Shown here one piece after another: positions 22,107 through 31,714 of a stretch of DNA of 64,000 bases. Positions within the stretch are counted from its first letter, which is position 1, and every line of letters begins with the position of its first letter. Made by a program: the position numbers and the translations under genes. The stretch comes from Verrucomicrobiia bacterium (lineage in GTDB: Bacteria > Verrucomicrobiota > Verrucomicrobiia > Opitutales > Cerasicoccaceae): the NCBI GenBank assembly GCA_030425485.1, contig JAUIAM010000021.1, forward strand, positions 1 to 64,000, given 5' to 3'. The notes under the pieces are model-generated. The model ran no database searches and had not been told where the DNA came from. It saw only the letters and a program-made list of their open reading frames with translations.

Positions 22107-22862
22107 TTGAAGAACGCCTACCAGGACCTCGATCTCGATATCAACCGCCACGTCAAACAGGATGCCACCTGGATGCTTAGCGAGAAGGCGGCCAAGCGCA
22201 ACTACCCCACCCGGCTGCTGCGCTACTTTGTGCCCTACGGCTACCTCTATGCCATGTCCAAGGCACTCGGACGCCCCATCCGGGTCTGCGAAATCGGCAT
22301 CGGCAAGGGGCAGATGGCGGCCTTCTACGAGTCGGCCCAAAAGTTCCCCGGTCAGCAGCCCTTCGTAAAAGACTTTGTCGGCGTCGACATCACCGACGAG
22401 CGCCCGCCCTACGCGATTTACTCCGACTTTCTCAAAGTCGATCTGAACAAAGAACCGGCTCCCCGCGGCTTCGACGTTTACCTGATGCTCCACATCATCG
22501 AGCACCTGACCGAGCCTGAGGCCGCTCTGGACAAAATCGCCGCAGCACTCGACCCCGGCGCGGCCATCGTGGTCGGCGTCCCCTGCCACCCGCACTTTCT
22601 CATCCCCTACCGCGAGCGCAGCTACCATAAGATTCGCACCTTTGATGCCGGCCACCACACGGCCCACTCCCGCAAGCGCCTGAACGATTGGGCCAAGAGT
22701 GCGGGGCTAAAGATGCGCTACGAAGACGGCGCCTTCCTCCTGCGCTCCAGTGGTTCACCGCTGGAAGACTCCAAGGGCTGGCAGGCCCTTAACCTGGCCT
22801 TCGGGCGCGCCTTCCCCGGCTTCCCCGGCGAGTACTATTGCTGCGCGGTCAAGGAAAGCTAG
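22107..22862 (+). CDS. class I SAM-dependent methyltransferase
   Basis: EIGIGKGQMAAFY motif I, DVYLMLHIIEHLTEPEAALDKIAA. Confidence 0.75.
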   Translation: MKNAYQDLDLDINRHVKQDATWMLSEKAAKRNYPTRLLRYFVPYGYLYAMSKALGRPIRVCEIGIGKGQMAAFYESAQKFPGQQPFVKDFVGVDITDERPPYAIYSDFLKVDLNKEPAPRGFDVYLMLHIIEHLTEPEAALDKIAAALDPGAAIVVGVPCHPHFLIPYRERSYHKIRTFDAGHHTAHSRKRLNDWAKSAGLKMRYEDGAFLLRSSGSPLEDSKGWQALNLAFGRAFPGFPGEYYCCAVKES

Positions 22863-25111
22863 GCCTTTTCTGGTTTGTAGCGGCGCATGAGCCTGCGTGC
22901 CTGACGCATGACTTGACGCGCATGGGCCCGCGAGCTCGTCTGGCCGAAGCGCAGCTCCAGCAGCCCAAGCCGTGCCTCTTGCCAGGCCAATCGCTCCTGA
23001 CCAGCCAGGTGCTCACGCGCGTGGTCAAACAGCGGTTGAAAGCGCTGGAGCAGGTGTCCGGCTTTTAGCCGTATCGGATCTCCGGCCCGGATACCAAACA
23101 GCGAACCGCGGTGGCGCATGACCTCACGCAAGCCCAGATAGAGGTAGCGAACAGCCAGGAGCGAAAAGCAAACGATGGCCAGATAGAGCGCCAGCGTCAT
23201 AACCTTTTGGCGGTTCCAGCCCTCAGTCACCCATGCTTTGGCCTCCTCCAGCCAGCCTTTGAGCCGGGATTTGACTTCCTCGTAGGAGCTGCTCGCGTAG
23301 CTGCGTATATCGCTGGCCATTTCGGCCTGATCGGTCTCGTCAAAATTGACCACCCTGCGGTACCACATCATGCGCAGGCTATCCGTCCAGGCGGACCAGC
23401 CGGAGAACGTCACCACCAGCGAGGTGGAGGCCGCCGCCATCTCACCAAATGAAGCCGAGCCCGCGCTCGGTGTCGGGTCCACGCGAAGCCAATGGCCCTT
23501 CAAATCGTAAATCTCCACCCAGGCATGGGCGTTTTTGTTGCGAATAACGAGATAGTCATCGTAGTCATTGCGCTCGGCCCCGGCGAAGCCCGATATAAGA
23601 CGGGCCGGGAATCCTGCCGTGCGGGCAAGCAAAGTAAATGCGCCGGAGAAATGCTCACACCAGCCTTCATCCTCTTCGCGCATCCAGAGCAGGAGCGGAT
23701 CACCCATCGGGTCATAGTACATGTCGACATTCCGCCCGTAACGGTAGTTTTGCCTTAGCCAGTTGCTGGCCTTCAGGCTGAATGCCTCAGCATCGAGCTG
23801 CTCTCCGCCTGTAATTTCCTCTACAATTTGCTCCAGGTATTCGCGGTCATGCTCCGCGGCAGGAACAATCCGCGTGGTATGCGGATATTGGATAAAGCGC
23901 GGGTTCTCGTAGTCCATGGGTGGCTGCGGGATCGGACTGTGCTGCACCAGGGCCATACGCTCGACCGAGGTCGCCTCCAGACGGCTCTCGTTACGCATCC
24001 CGCTAACCGAGTAGCCGAAGAGATTCGCACTGACCATCTCCATCGAGAGCAGGTTCAGCCCCGGGTAAGCGCGCGTCTTGGTCACTTTCTGAAAGCGCAC
24101 CGTGTCAAAGGGGCCGAGCAGAGGCAGGTACTGGCTGACGTTCCCATGCATGTAGAATAACCACGGCTCCGAGGGCTCGAGTTCCCCCTCCCGATCCCAA
24201 TAGCGGGCATTGAGCAGCACACCCTCGCCCAGGTCCGCATGGTTGCGCTTTAACTCCGCGGACATGCGGAAGCCCTGGTCGGTGTACTCATCGAGCACGA
24301 TCATGCGCCAGTAGGGATCGCCCGGTATCTTGGCCCCCTCCGGCGCATCCACACGCAACGCGATGCTGTTATCATCCTGCAGGCTGCTGACCTCACCGTA
24401 GCGGATGCTGTCGCTAAACCCCGTCGTACTCGTGCCCGGCATTTGCAGGAAGGGCAGCGCCTGGTCGATACTGAACCGGGGCATGGCCAAAAAGATCATC
24501 GTGCTAACCGTAACCATACCCGCAAACAGCACCCCCGCAAAGCCCAGTAGGCGCAGGTCGAGCCCCTGTCGCAAACGCCGCAGGAAGCTCCGCCAGCGGA
24601 AGCCTTCCCAATCGCTGCGGTTGAGGATGCGTCGATGGCTGGCTTCGAGCAGGTTGATCACAAACAGCATGCCCATAGCCAACGGCGTAAAGAGCAGCAT
24701 CTGGAACCCGAAGGTAAGCGAAACGGTCATCACTCCCGTGATGACCAGGATGAACAGCGAGAGCAGAACCAGTTGCAGGTCCTCACGCCGGGAGCGGTAC
24801 TGCATACTGCGGTAGACAGCCAGCAGCATAATCATGCGCACCAGAGGTTGCAGAAAATCTGCCCCATGGATGAAGAAATCCAGCAGGATGATGGTGATGA
24901 CAGCAGGTGTGGCCGCCTTCCAGAACACAGCGGGTATGCGCGAGGGCACACCGGGAAAAAGCACTGTGCAAAAAACGACGAAACCAAACAGCAGCAGCAG
25001 CGGCTGGCTGCCAACATCCAGCTCCAGCATGGCCCAAAAGGCAATCAGCACCAGCAGTTGCCCCATGAGCCACTTCAAGCGATGCAGGTCTGTCAGGCTG
25101 AGCGAATTCAT
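22859..25111 (-). CDS. transglutaminase-like membrane protein (DUF3488/TgpA family)
   Basis: WCEHFSGAFTLLARTAGFPARLISGF, HAWVEIYD; N-terminal TM region. Confidence 0.92.
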   Translation of the reverse strand: MNSLSLTDLHRLKWLMGQLLVLIAFWAMLELDVGSQPLLLLFGFVVFCTVLFPGVPSRIPAVFWKAATPAVITIILLDFFIHGADFLQPLVRMIMLLAVYRSMQYRSRREDLQLVLLSLFILVITGVMTVSLTFGFQMLLFTPLAMGMLFVINLLEASHRRILNRSDWEGFRWRSFLRRLRQGLDLRLLGFAGVLFAGMVTVSTMIFLAMPRFSIDQALPFLQMPGTSTTGFSDSIRYGEVSSLQDDNSIALRVDAPEGAKIPGDPYWRMIVLDEYTDQGFRMSAELKRNHADLGEGVLLNARYWDREGELEPSEPWLFYMHGNVSQYLPLLGPFDTVRFQKVTKTRAYPGLNLLSMEMVSANLFGYSVSGMRNESRLEATSVERMALVQHSPIPQPPMDYENPRFIQYPHTTRIVPAAEHDREYLEQIVEEITGGEQLDAEAFSLKASNWLRQNYRYGRNVDMYYDPMGDPLLLWMREEDEGWCEHFSGAFTLLARTAGFPARLISGFAGAERNDYDDYLVIRNKNAHAWVEIYDLKGHWLRVDPTPSAGSASFGEMAAASTSLVVTFSGWSAWTDSLRMMWYRRVVNFDETDQAEMASDIRSYASSSYEEVKSRLKGWLEEAKAWVTEGWNRQKVMTLALYLAIVCFSLLAVRYLYLGLREVMRHRGSLFGIRAGDPIRLKAGHLLQRFQPLFDHAREHLAGQERLAWQEARLGLLELRFGQTSSRAHARQVMRQARRLMRRYKPEKA

Positions 25112-26268
25112 CAGGCGGTTCCGGCGAGATTACCCGCGATAAAGGCGTTGACGGTTTTTCCGCCACCCGGGCGAAAGGTTATCAGGTTCGGCCCCGTTAC
25201 GTCGGGTGAGACCTGGGGCTGCTCAACTGTTTCCAGCCGGGCCATGACTTCAAAAAAGCTGTGCAAATCGTGCAGGCGTTTCACCGATACCAGCGGCTCA
25301 TCGTTTACCGCCACACCGATCAAGCGACTCTCCAGAAACAGGTCCTCGGCCAGGCTACAGGCAAAAGCGCAGAGCTTTTCCAGTGCCTCGGCATTTCCCC
25401 AAAGCGAGCTGGGGGTCTCCACAAACACAATGTAGCCGTCCCGATTGTCCTCCGCCATCTGGCGCACCATGAGGCGCCGCAAGCGGGCAGAGGCCTTCCA
25501 GTGCACGAGCCGCTGGGGATCACCCTCTTGGTAGCGGCGGATGTTAATGAGCTCCGCGCCACTGCCGGGGCGGCGGCTTAGCTCTCCCTTGCGGTGCGCG
25601 TGATGGCCGCTGGGCGGCTGAAAGGTGTACTCGATGCGTCCGGGAAATACGATTATGTCACGCCGGAGCGAGCCGCCCACCACCTTGCGCAAAAAACCAA
25701 AGGGGAACTGCGACTCCAGGCCCGCGATGGCGATGTTGTCCTCACCCCGCAAGAGCGGGCGAAAATTCCAGCCAAGGCGCGTCACCTCCCCTGGGTTCAG
25801 GCGCTCGTCGAGGTAGATGCGCTCCTGTTGCCCCGCCCGTGTGGAGCGAATGTTAAACCACAGGTTATAGGTGGGCAGGAGATGTTTGGTATTGGAAAGC
25901 TCGATGTGCAGATCGGCCGTCTCCCCCACCCTGAAATAGGCGGGCAAATTAAGCCGCCAACGCGTACCGCGAAAGTTCCACCAGCTCAGCAAGCCGCTCA
26001 GGATGAAGCTCGAAAGCAGCAGCGAAAGCGCCATGAAAAGGATGTTGCTGGCCGTGTTGTAAGCTGCCGTGCCCAGCCCCAGCGACACGAGGATCAGCGC
26101 GTAACCGGCCGGGGTCGGGATGATGCGGTTGCCCTCTACGGGGAGGATCATCTTCCAAACCAGACGCCAGAAGCGGTCGCCTTTTTGCAGGCGATGCGAG
26201 AAAAACGCCGGGTCGGCCCAATCTCCGCTTCGTGCCGCCTCGGGATTTGGTTCGGCCCAGGTGCTCAC
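25111..26268 (-). CDS. DUF58 domain protein
   Basis: [29 protein letters not shown] motif; between MoxR and transglutaminase genes. Confidence 0.92.
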   Translation of the reverse strand: MSTWAEPNPEAARSGDWADPAFFSHRLQKGDRFWRLVWKMILPVEGNRIIPTPAGYALILVSLGLGTAAYNTASNILFMALSLLLSSFILSGLLSWWNFRGTRWRLNLPAYFRVGETADLHIELSNTKHLLPTYNLWFNIRSTRAGQQERIYLDERLNPGEVTRLGWNFRPLLRGEDNIAIAGLESQFPFGFLRKVVGGSLRRDIIVFPGRIEYTFQPPSGHHAHRKGELSRRPGSGAELINIRRYQEGDPQRLVHWKASARLRRLMVRQMAEDNRDGYIVFVETPSSLWGNAEALEKLCAFACSLAEDLFLESRLIGVAVNDEPLVSVKRLHDLHSFFEVMARLETVEQPQVSPDVTGPNLITFRPGGGKTVNAFIAGNLAGTA

Positions 26269-27242
26269 GTCGGCGTCGGGATGGTCTCCAGAAAGCGGTT
26301 CAGAATGCCCTCCACCTGGCGACGCTCCTCCAAGGGGTCAGAGCTCTGGCGGCGCAGATTCAGGCGGTGGGTAAAGACATTCGTAAAGACGGAACTCACG
26401 TCTTCCGGGATAACAAAACCCCGCCCCTCGACCAGCGCACTGGCCTGGGCGGCCAGCTTTAGCGCGAGTGTACCGCGCGTGCTCACCCCGGCCTGAAATT
26501 CGCTCTCTGTCCGCGTCGCCTGCACCAGCTTGAGGATGTAATGCAGGATGCTCTCCTCCACGAAGACCTGCGGCGTAAAGTGCTGGATCTCCTGCACCTC
26601 TTTCTTCGTGACCACTGGGCCGATGTCGATCGTATCGTAACTGCCCCGGCTGCCGTTGCGCGAGAGGATTTCGAGCTCGTCGTCGTACTCCGGATAGCCC
26701 ATCTGCAAGCGCATGAGAAAGCGGTCCATCTGGCTCTCCGGCAGGGGAAAGGTGCCCTCGTAGTCGACGGGATTCTGGGTGGCAAATACCGCAAAAGGCG
26801 CACCCACCGCGTATGTCTGCCCATCGACGGAGACCTTGCCCCGGTCCATCACCTCCAGCAGGCTGGACTGGGTTTTCGGCGTGGTGCGGTTGATCTCGTC
26901 CGCCAACACGATGTTGGAAAAAATCGGCCCTTTTTTAAAGATAAACTCCTTCAACTGCTCATCGTAGATGGAGACCCCGATGACGTCGCTCGGGAGGAGA
27001 TCACTGGTAAACTGGATGCGCGAAAAAGAACAATCCACCGACCGCGCCAGGCAGTAGGCCAGCGTGGTTTTTCCCACCCCGGGTAAATCCTCGATCAGGA
27101 CATGCCCCCCGGCTACCAGCGACACCACAACCTGCCGCACCACCTCGTCCTTCCCGCGAATTACGGTGGTGATATTGCTGCGCAGTTTGTCGAGGGTCTC
27201 CTTTATGCGCGGCGCGGGAATAGGTTTCGTCGGGGTGCTCAT
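26265..27242 (-). CDS. MoxR-family AAA+ ATPase
   Basis: [23 protein letters not shown] Walker [24 protein letters not shown]. Confidence 0.95.
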   Translation of the reverse strand: MSTPTKPIPAPRIKETLDKLRSNITTVIRGKDEVVRQVVVSLVAGGHVLIEDLPGVGKTTLAYCLARSVDCSFSRIQFTSDLLPSDVIGVSIYDEQLKEFIFKKGPIFSNIVLADEINRTTPKTQSSLLEVMDRGKVSVDGQTYAVGAPFAVFATQNPVDYEGTFPLPESQMDRFLMRLQMGYPEYDDELEILSRNGSRGSYDTIDIGPVVTKKEVQEIQHFTPQVFVEESILHYILKLVQATRTESEFQAGVSTRGTLALKLAAQASALVEGRGFVIPEDVSSVFTNVFTHRLNLRRQSSDPLEERRQVEGILNRFLETIPTPT

Positions 27243-27447
27243 ACTATATATATATCAGGTGACAGGTAGTTTAGGTTAACCCATCTCGACATGGTTGCAA
27301 GTCAGGGCTGCGACAAGTCAGACCCCGAGCACAAGCTCATTGTTCCTCAGCATATTGAGCAAACGGCATACCACAACGATGCGCACCAGGCCACATATCA
27401 GCAATTCGAGCAAGGAATGCCGCGCAGACACCTCCCTGCCCACACAC

Positions 27448-27475
27448 AAAAAAGCCCCGGGGAGGCCCGGGACTC
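27448..27475 (-). terminator. Rho-independent terminator (minus strand)
   Basis: minus-strand GAGTCCCGGGCCTCCCCGGGGCTTTTTT downstream of the 27510-28070 gene. Confidence 0.85.
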
Positions 27476-27509
27476 ACAATCAACACTATGAATCGAGAAG
27501 AATGCGCGC

Positions 27510-28070
27510 TTAAGTAGCACGCTTACGCTTACACATGATGACAAAGACACCCGCCAGCACTCCAATCATGGAGGCGGTCTGGGATGGCTCCGGCACGGCC
27601 TCAGCCGTGATTGACCCGAAGTTAGCCGCATCGGTAAGCGTAAAATCCGTCGCGGTAAACGTTACCACAGTAGCCTGCGGAACATATAGCGGCGTACTAA
27701 TACTGTAGCTTTGGACAGCATTAGCGGCCAGGCCTACTCTAGAGCCACCTCCATCAACGCTAAGGGAGAAAGTGCCCCCAGAGTTTACCACATTGCCGAT
27801 ACTGTATGCGGTCAGATTCACGTCGGCATCAAAGGTAAGTTGAAAGGTGAGAACATTGCCCGAGACACTATTGCTGATCAAAACCCCATCCGCTGTTGCC
27901 GCAAAGAGGTTTGTGCCCGTGGTCGTTTGTACAGGATTATTGACCGTCAGGTTCACGCCGCCATCAGCGAGAACAGCCGATGCGGTACCCTCTAGGTCCA
28001 GACCAAAAGTATAAGTAAGGCCGTGTGCGAGATTTACGCAGAGTAAGGATGCAAGTAGTAATTTATACAT
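27510..28070 (-). CDS. small PEP-CTERM sorting domain protein
   Basis: C-terminus AVPEPSQTASMIGVLAGVFVIMCKRKRAT; signal peptide. Confidence 0.85.
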   Translation of the reverse strand: MYKLLLASLLCVNLAHGLTYTFGLDLEGTASAVLADGGVNLTVNNPVQTTTGTNLFAATADGVLISNSVSGNVLTFQLTFDADVNLTAYSIGNVVNSGGTFSLSVDGGGSRVGLAANAVQSYSISTPLYVPQATVVTFTATDFTLTDAANFGSITAEAVPEPSQTASMIGVLAGVFVIMCKRKRAT

Positions 28071-28329
28071 GAGCAGCAGGAGTTAAGAGTTGTTCAACCA
28101 GCCACACGCTATGCGGCAGTTATGTTACATTGAGCAACAAAACAGGTTGAGGCAAGCCCCAAAATATCACATTTAACGTAACACTACTGCATCTAAACCG
28201 TATTTGCCTACAAACCACATACTTAGGCAATACAATCACACAAACTATACAGCCACTTGCAATAGGAACATACGCAACAAACCATTCACAAATGATTCAC
28301 CTCAAACAACTTAATACAACAAAGATAGC

Positions 28330-29337
28330 CTAATCCCTATCCTCAATCAACACTTCTGGAACCAGCAAATAAGTGCCAAACAGGAAGAACCACGAGCCCA
28401 TCATGAGGGCGAACATGTTCCCCCACCACTGGTGTATCTGCACGGGCCCCTGCCCAAAGTAACCCACCACGCTGGAGCACAAAAAGCCAAAGCTACCCAA
28501 CAGGCTGAAGAAATTTATCCACCAGGACATATCCCAGAAGAGCCAGGACCAGCGACGGTGCGTCACCTCCACGATCCCCAGGTAGCTTGCCGTGACGAAG
28601 CAGCACGAGGCCACCGTGCTCGGGGTCCAGACAAAGAGGTCGCTCTGCCACCAACTCAGCCCCTCCACCAGTGACATTCCGCAGTTGAGGTTGAAGACAA
28701 TCGCCCCGACCAGTTGCACCGTAGCAATGGTGAAGTCGATCCGTGGCCAGTCCCAGCCAAACCAACGCCATTTTTTCTTCCGCAGCAGGCCAGGCTGGTG
28801 CTTGGCCGTCGGATCTGCATGGGCATTGAGCGCCTCCAGCAGCAGCATATAACTGCCCACCGTGAAAAAGACCGACCCGGTGAAGCAGATAAAGTTCATG
28901 GCGAACATGCTCCACCCCAGCCACTGGGCCAGCCCGCTATAGGCCATCGGCACCGTGCCGAGGACAAAGCAGATCGATCCCAGGATGAAAACCAACCCGA
29001 TCCACCAACTGAGGTGGTCCGTGCGCCAGCCCCACCACTTGAAGCCGCGGGAATGTTCACGGATGAGCCTCTCGGCCCGCTCCGCATTTTCGACAAAGGT
29101 CATCAACTCGTGCTCGGCCAGATCCTTGACCAGTGCGCCGCGGCGCTTGCGGTGTCGCCGGGACGACCAGATGTGCAGCCGCCCGTCCGGAAGCCGATGC
29201 AGCACACGTGTGATAAACGGCCCCACCCACTCCGTGCGCAGGTGCTCCCAGTGCGTGGGAAACTCCACATGTGACGGCAAGTGCGGCCTCTCCGCAGAGG
29301 CCACCTTGACGCGATCAACCTTGTGAGCCTTTAACAC
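28330..29337 (-). CDS. hypothetical multi-TM membrane protein
   Basis: 335 aa, Trp-rich TM segments, upstream leader; downstream of gad in same orientation. Confidence 0.75.
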   Translation of the reverse strand: MLKAHKVDRVKVASAERPHLPSHVEFPTHWEHLRTEWVGPFITRVLHRLPDGRLHIWSSRRHRKRRGALVKDLAEHELMTFVENAERAERLIREHSRGFKWWGWRTDHLSWWIGLVFILGSICFVLGTVPMAYSGLAQWLGWSMFAMNFICFTGSVFFTVGSYMLLLEALNAHADPTAKHQPGLLRKKKWRWFGWDWPRIDFTIATVQLVGAIVFNLNCGMSLVEGLSWWQSDLFVWTPSTVASCCFVTASYLGIVEVTHRRWSWLFWDMSWWINFFSLLGSFGFLCSSVVGYFGQGPVQIHQWWGNMFALMMGSWFFLFGTYLLVPEVLIEDRD

Positions 29338-29371
29338 CCAGTTGTATGAAGCTACGGTTTAGCGGGTGCCG

Positions 29372-30787
29372 CTAGCAAACGCGGCCCTTGCCCTCGACCA
29401 GCCCCTTGGCCTTTGCCTTCTCGAAGTAAGCCTCAAAGTCACCCGCGAGCGTATTGAGTTTATCGATACAGGCCTGCATGTCGGTGGCGAATTTCTCCGC
29501 CATGTCGCGGGAGAAGTTTTCCTTTACCACCATGCGCAGGACGTGAACGGTGTCCGCCTTGGGCGGGAGTGGGTAGGCCGGGACAATCCAGCCGTACTCG
29601 CGCAGGAGGTCGCTCAGGAGGTAGACGACCTTGTCCGGCAGCTCGCGGTCCTTGAGGCGCACCGTAACCGTCGGCAGGTACTTGGATTCATTAAGCAGTT
29701 CAAAGTAGCCGGTCTCGAGCAGCTTTTGCTCCAGGTACTGCGCATTATCCATGATGTTCTTCATGATGCGCTCGTAGCCAGCGCGGCCGAGGCGGAGGAA
29801 GTTGTAATACTGCAGGAGCACCATAGACGAGGCGCGGGAAAAATTCAGGCTGTAGTTGGGCATGGAGCCACCGAGGTAGGTGATGTTGAACACCAGTTCC
29901 TCCGGCAGGTCGCTGCGGTCGCGGAAAACCACCGAGCCGACACCGGGGTAAACGAGGCCAAACTTGTGGTTCGAAGTGTTGATCGAACGCACCTGCTCCA
30001 GACGGAAGTCCCACTTGACCTCCGGGTAAACGAAAGGTGCAACGAATCCGCCGCTGGCACCGTCCACGTGAATCGGAATGTCCCAGCCCTTCTCGGCCTT
30101 GAGCTTGAGCAGGTAGTCGTTCACGCCCTGCACGTCGTCGATCTGTCCGGTAAAGGTGGTGCCAACGACACAGCCCACCGCGCAGGTGTTTTCGTCGATG
30201 TACTCGCCGATCTGATCGGCGCTCATGAAAAACTGGTCCGGCTTGAGCGGTACGACGCGCATCTCGACATCAAAGTAGCGGGCAAACTTCTCCCAGCACG
30301 TATGTACGTCGGCAGAAAAAACAACGTTCGGGTTGGCCGTGGATTTGCCCTCGGCCTCACGACGCTTCTTCCACGACCACTTGTGCGCGAGCAGACCGAG
30401 CATGATGGCCTCGGAAGAACCCACCGTGCAGGTACCGACCGGATCGCAATCCTTGGGTGCATTAAACATGCGGCCCATCATGCTGATAACGCGCTGGTGG
30501 ATCTCCTCGGTCTGCGGGTACTCGTCCTGGTCAACAAGGTTCTTGTTGGCCGACTCCTTCAGCAGTTCGTCCGCCTCGGGTTCCATCCAGGTGGTGACGA
30601 AGCTGGCGAGATTCAGCGCCGGGTTACCATCGAGGTTAAGCTCGTCGTGGATGATCTGGTAAGCCACGCGAGCGTCCATCCCTTCCTCGGGAATGTCGTA
30701 CTTGGAAACCGCCTGGTCCATGTGGCGGTCAGCGTAAGTGAAGTGGAGCGGTTTGTCCTGATCGGGGGTGTGTTTTACCTGGCGCAT
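29372..30787 (-). CDS. gadB: glutamate decarboxylase (PLP-dependent)
   Basis: [25 protein letters not shown] lysine region; [13 protein letters not shown]. Confidence 0.95.
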   Translation of the reverse strand: MRQVKHTPDQDKPLHFTYADRHMDQAVSKYDIPEEGMDARVAYQIIHDELNLDGNPALNLASFVTTWMEPEADELLKESANKNLVDQDEYPQTEEIHQRVISMMGRMFNAPKDCDPVGTCTVGSSEAIMLGLLAHKWSWKKRREAEGKSTANPNVVFSADVHTCWEKFARYFDVEMRVVPLKPDQFFMSADQIGEYIDENTCAVGCVVGTTFTGQIDDVQGVNDYLLKLKAEKGWDIPIHVDGASGGFVAPFVYPEVKWDFRLEQVRSINTSNHKFGLVYPGVGSVVFRDRSDLPEELVFNITYLGGSMPNYSLNFSRASSMVLLQYYNFLRLGRAGYERIMKNIMDNAQYLEQKLLETGYFELLNESKYLPTVTVRLKDRELPDKVVYLLSDLLREYGWIVPAYPLPPKADTVHVLRMVVKENFSRDMAEKFATDMQACIDKLNTLAGDFEAYFEKAKAKGLVEGKGRVC

Positions 30788-30845
30788 GAGCGAGAGCTTT
30801 GCTCGGCAAGCCCATCACGGCAAGGCCGAAAGGGATTTTATGCGG

Positions 30846-31340
30846 TTAAGAACGCGTAACGAGCTTGTCACCAGCGTAGGCGCGAAAGCTTTGTTCATCA
30901 GCCTCGCTGGCAAACGCTTCTTTGCCTAGCCAAATCCCCATGCGCGGCTGCGGATAGAGCAGATAACCATCCCGACAGGCCACCACCTGATCGATGACCG
31001 CCCAGTCCACGCACGATTCGCCACCGTCTCCGTGCTGACGCATTCCCTCGGGCGTAAACTCGAAGTGGACGGTCTTGTTGGCGATGGGCATCTTTTCAAA
31101 CTGCTTCAGCACGTTAAACTTCACGATCCGGTAGTAAAAGAGCATGTAGCAACTGCCAAAAAACAGGGCCACGAATACAAAGCGAAAGGAGTCGCCCGAG
31201 TTCAACCACAGGACCAGCAGCAGGACCGTGTTCAGCAGCCCGAGCCAGGGCATGTAGCGAAAGAGGGCCCGGCGCTTCCCCAGCTCCATCGTCGTCTTAA
31301 CGACGTACTCCTTCGTATACTGGCAGGAAACCTGAACCAT
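30846..31340 (-). CDS. YcxB-like membrane protein
   Basis: 164 aa, TM pair followed by VHFEFTPEGMRQHGDGGESCVDWAVIDQVVACRDGYLLYP pattern. Confidence 0.65.
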   Translation of the reverse strand: MVQVSCQYTKEYVVKTTMELGKRRALFRYMPWLGLLNTVLLLVLWLNSGDSFRFVFVALFFGSCYMLFYYRIVKFNVLKQFEKMPIANKTVHFEFTPEGMRQHGDGGESCVDWAVIDQVVACRDGYLLYPQPRMGIWLGKEAFASEADEQSFRAYAGDKLVTRS

Positions 31341-31343
31341 AAC

Positions 31344-31712
31344 TTAGCGGTATTGCACGATGTGCCAGAGCACGCCCGCAGGGTCGATAAGGTGAATCTC
31401 GCGCAGGCCCCAAGGGTACTCCTCCGGTGGCTTGGCCTTTACCCCCTCGTAGCGCTCGACGAGCCGAGCCTCGCAGATATGCGCCCACCAGCCGTCGAGG
31501 TCATCGACCACGAGCTGGAACATGAAATTATCGGCCCAGGTCTTCTCGTAATAATTTTGCAGCAGAAACTGGCACTCCCCCAGCGTCATCTCGCGCACGT
31601 CGGGCGAGTCGTAAGTCACCTCAAACCCGAGCGCCTGATAGAACGCGGTTGAGGCGGCAAAATCCTTGGCCGGCACGAAGGTGCGGAGCTTTCTGGCGGT
31701 GGGGGATGGCAT
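31344..31712 (-). CDS. VOC (glyoxalase/bleomycin resistance) family protein
   Basis: FVPAKDFAASTAFYQALGFEV; EIHLIDPAGVLWHIVQ. Confidence 0.85.
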   Translation of the reverse strand: MPSPTARKLRTFVPAKDFAASTAFYQALGFEVTYDSPDVREMTLGECQFLLQNYYEKTWADNFMFQLVVDDLDGWWAHICEARLVERYEGVKAKPPEEYPWGLREIHLIDPAGVLWHIVQYR

Positions 31713-31714
31713 GG

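Noticed and set aside
16292-27242. DUF403, ATP-grasp and transglutaminase as one novel system
   Set aside because: DUF404/407-DUF403 with transglutaminases is a known association, and the transglutaminase here belongs to the common MoxR-DUF58-TgpA operon several kb away.
29366-30859. 497-aa plus-strand ORF
   Set aside because: Antisense of glutamate decarboxylase, which has clear catalytic motifs.
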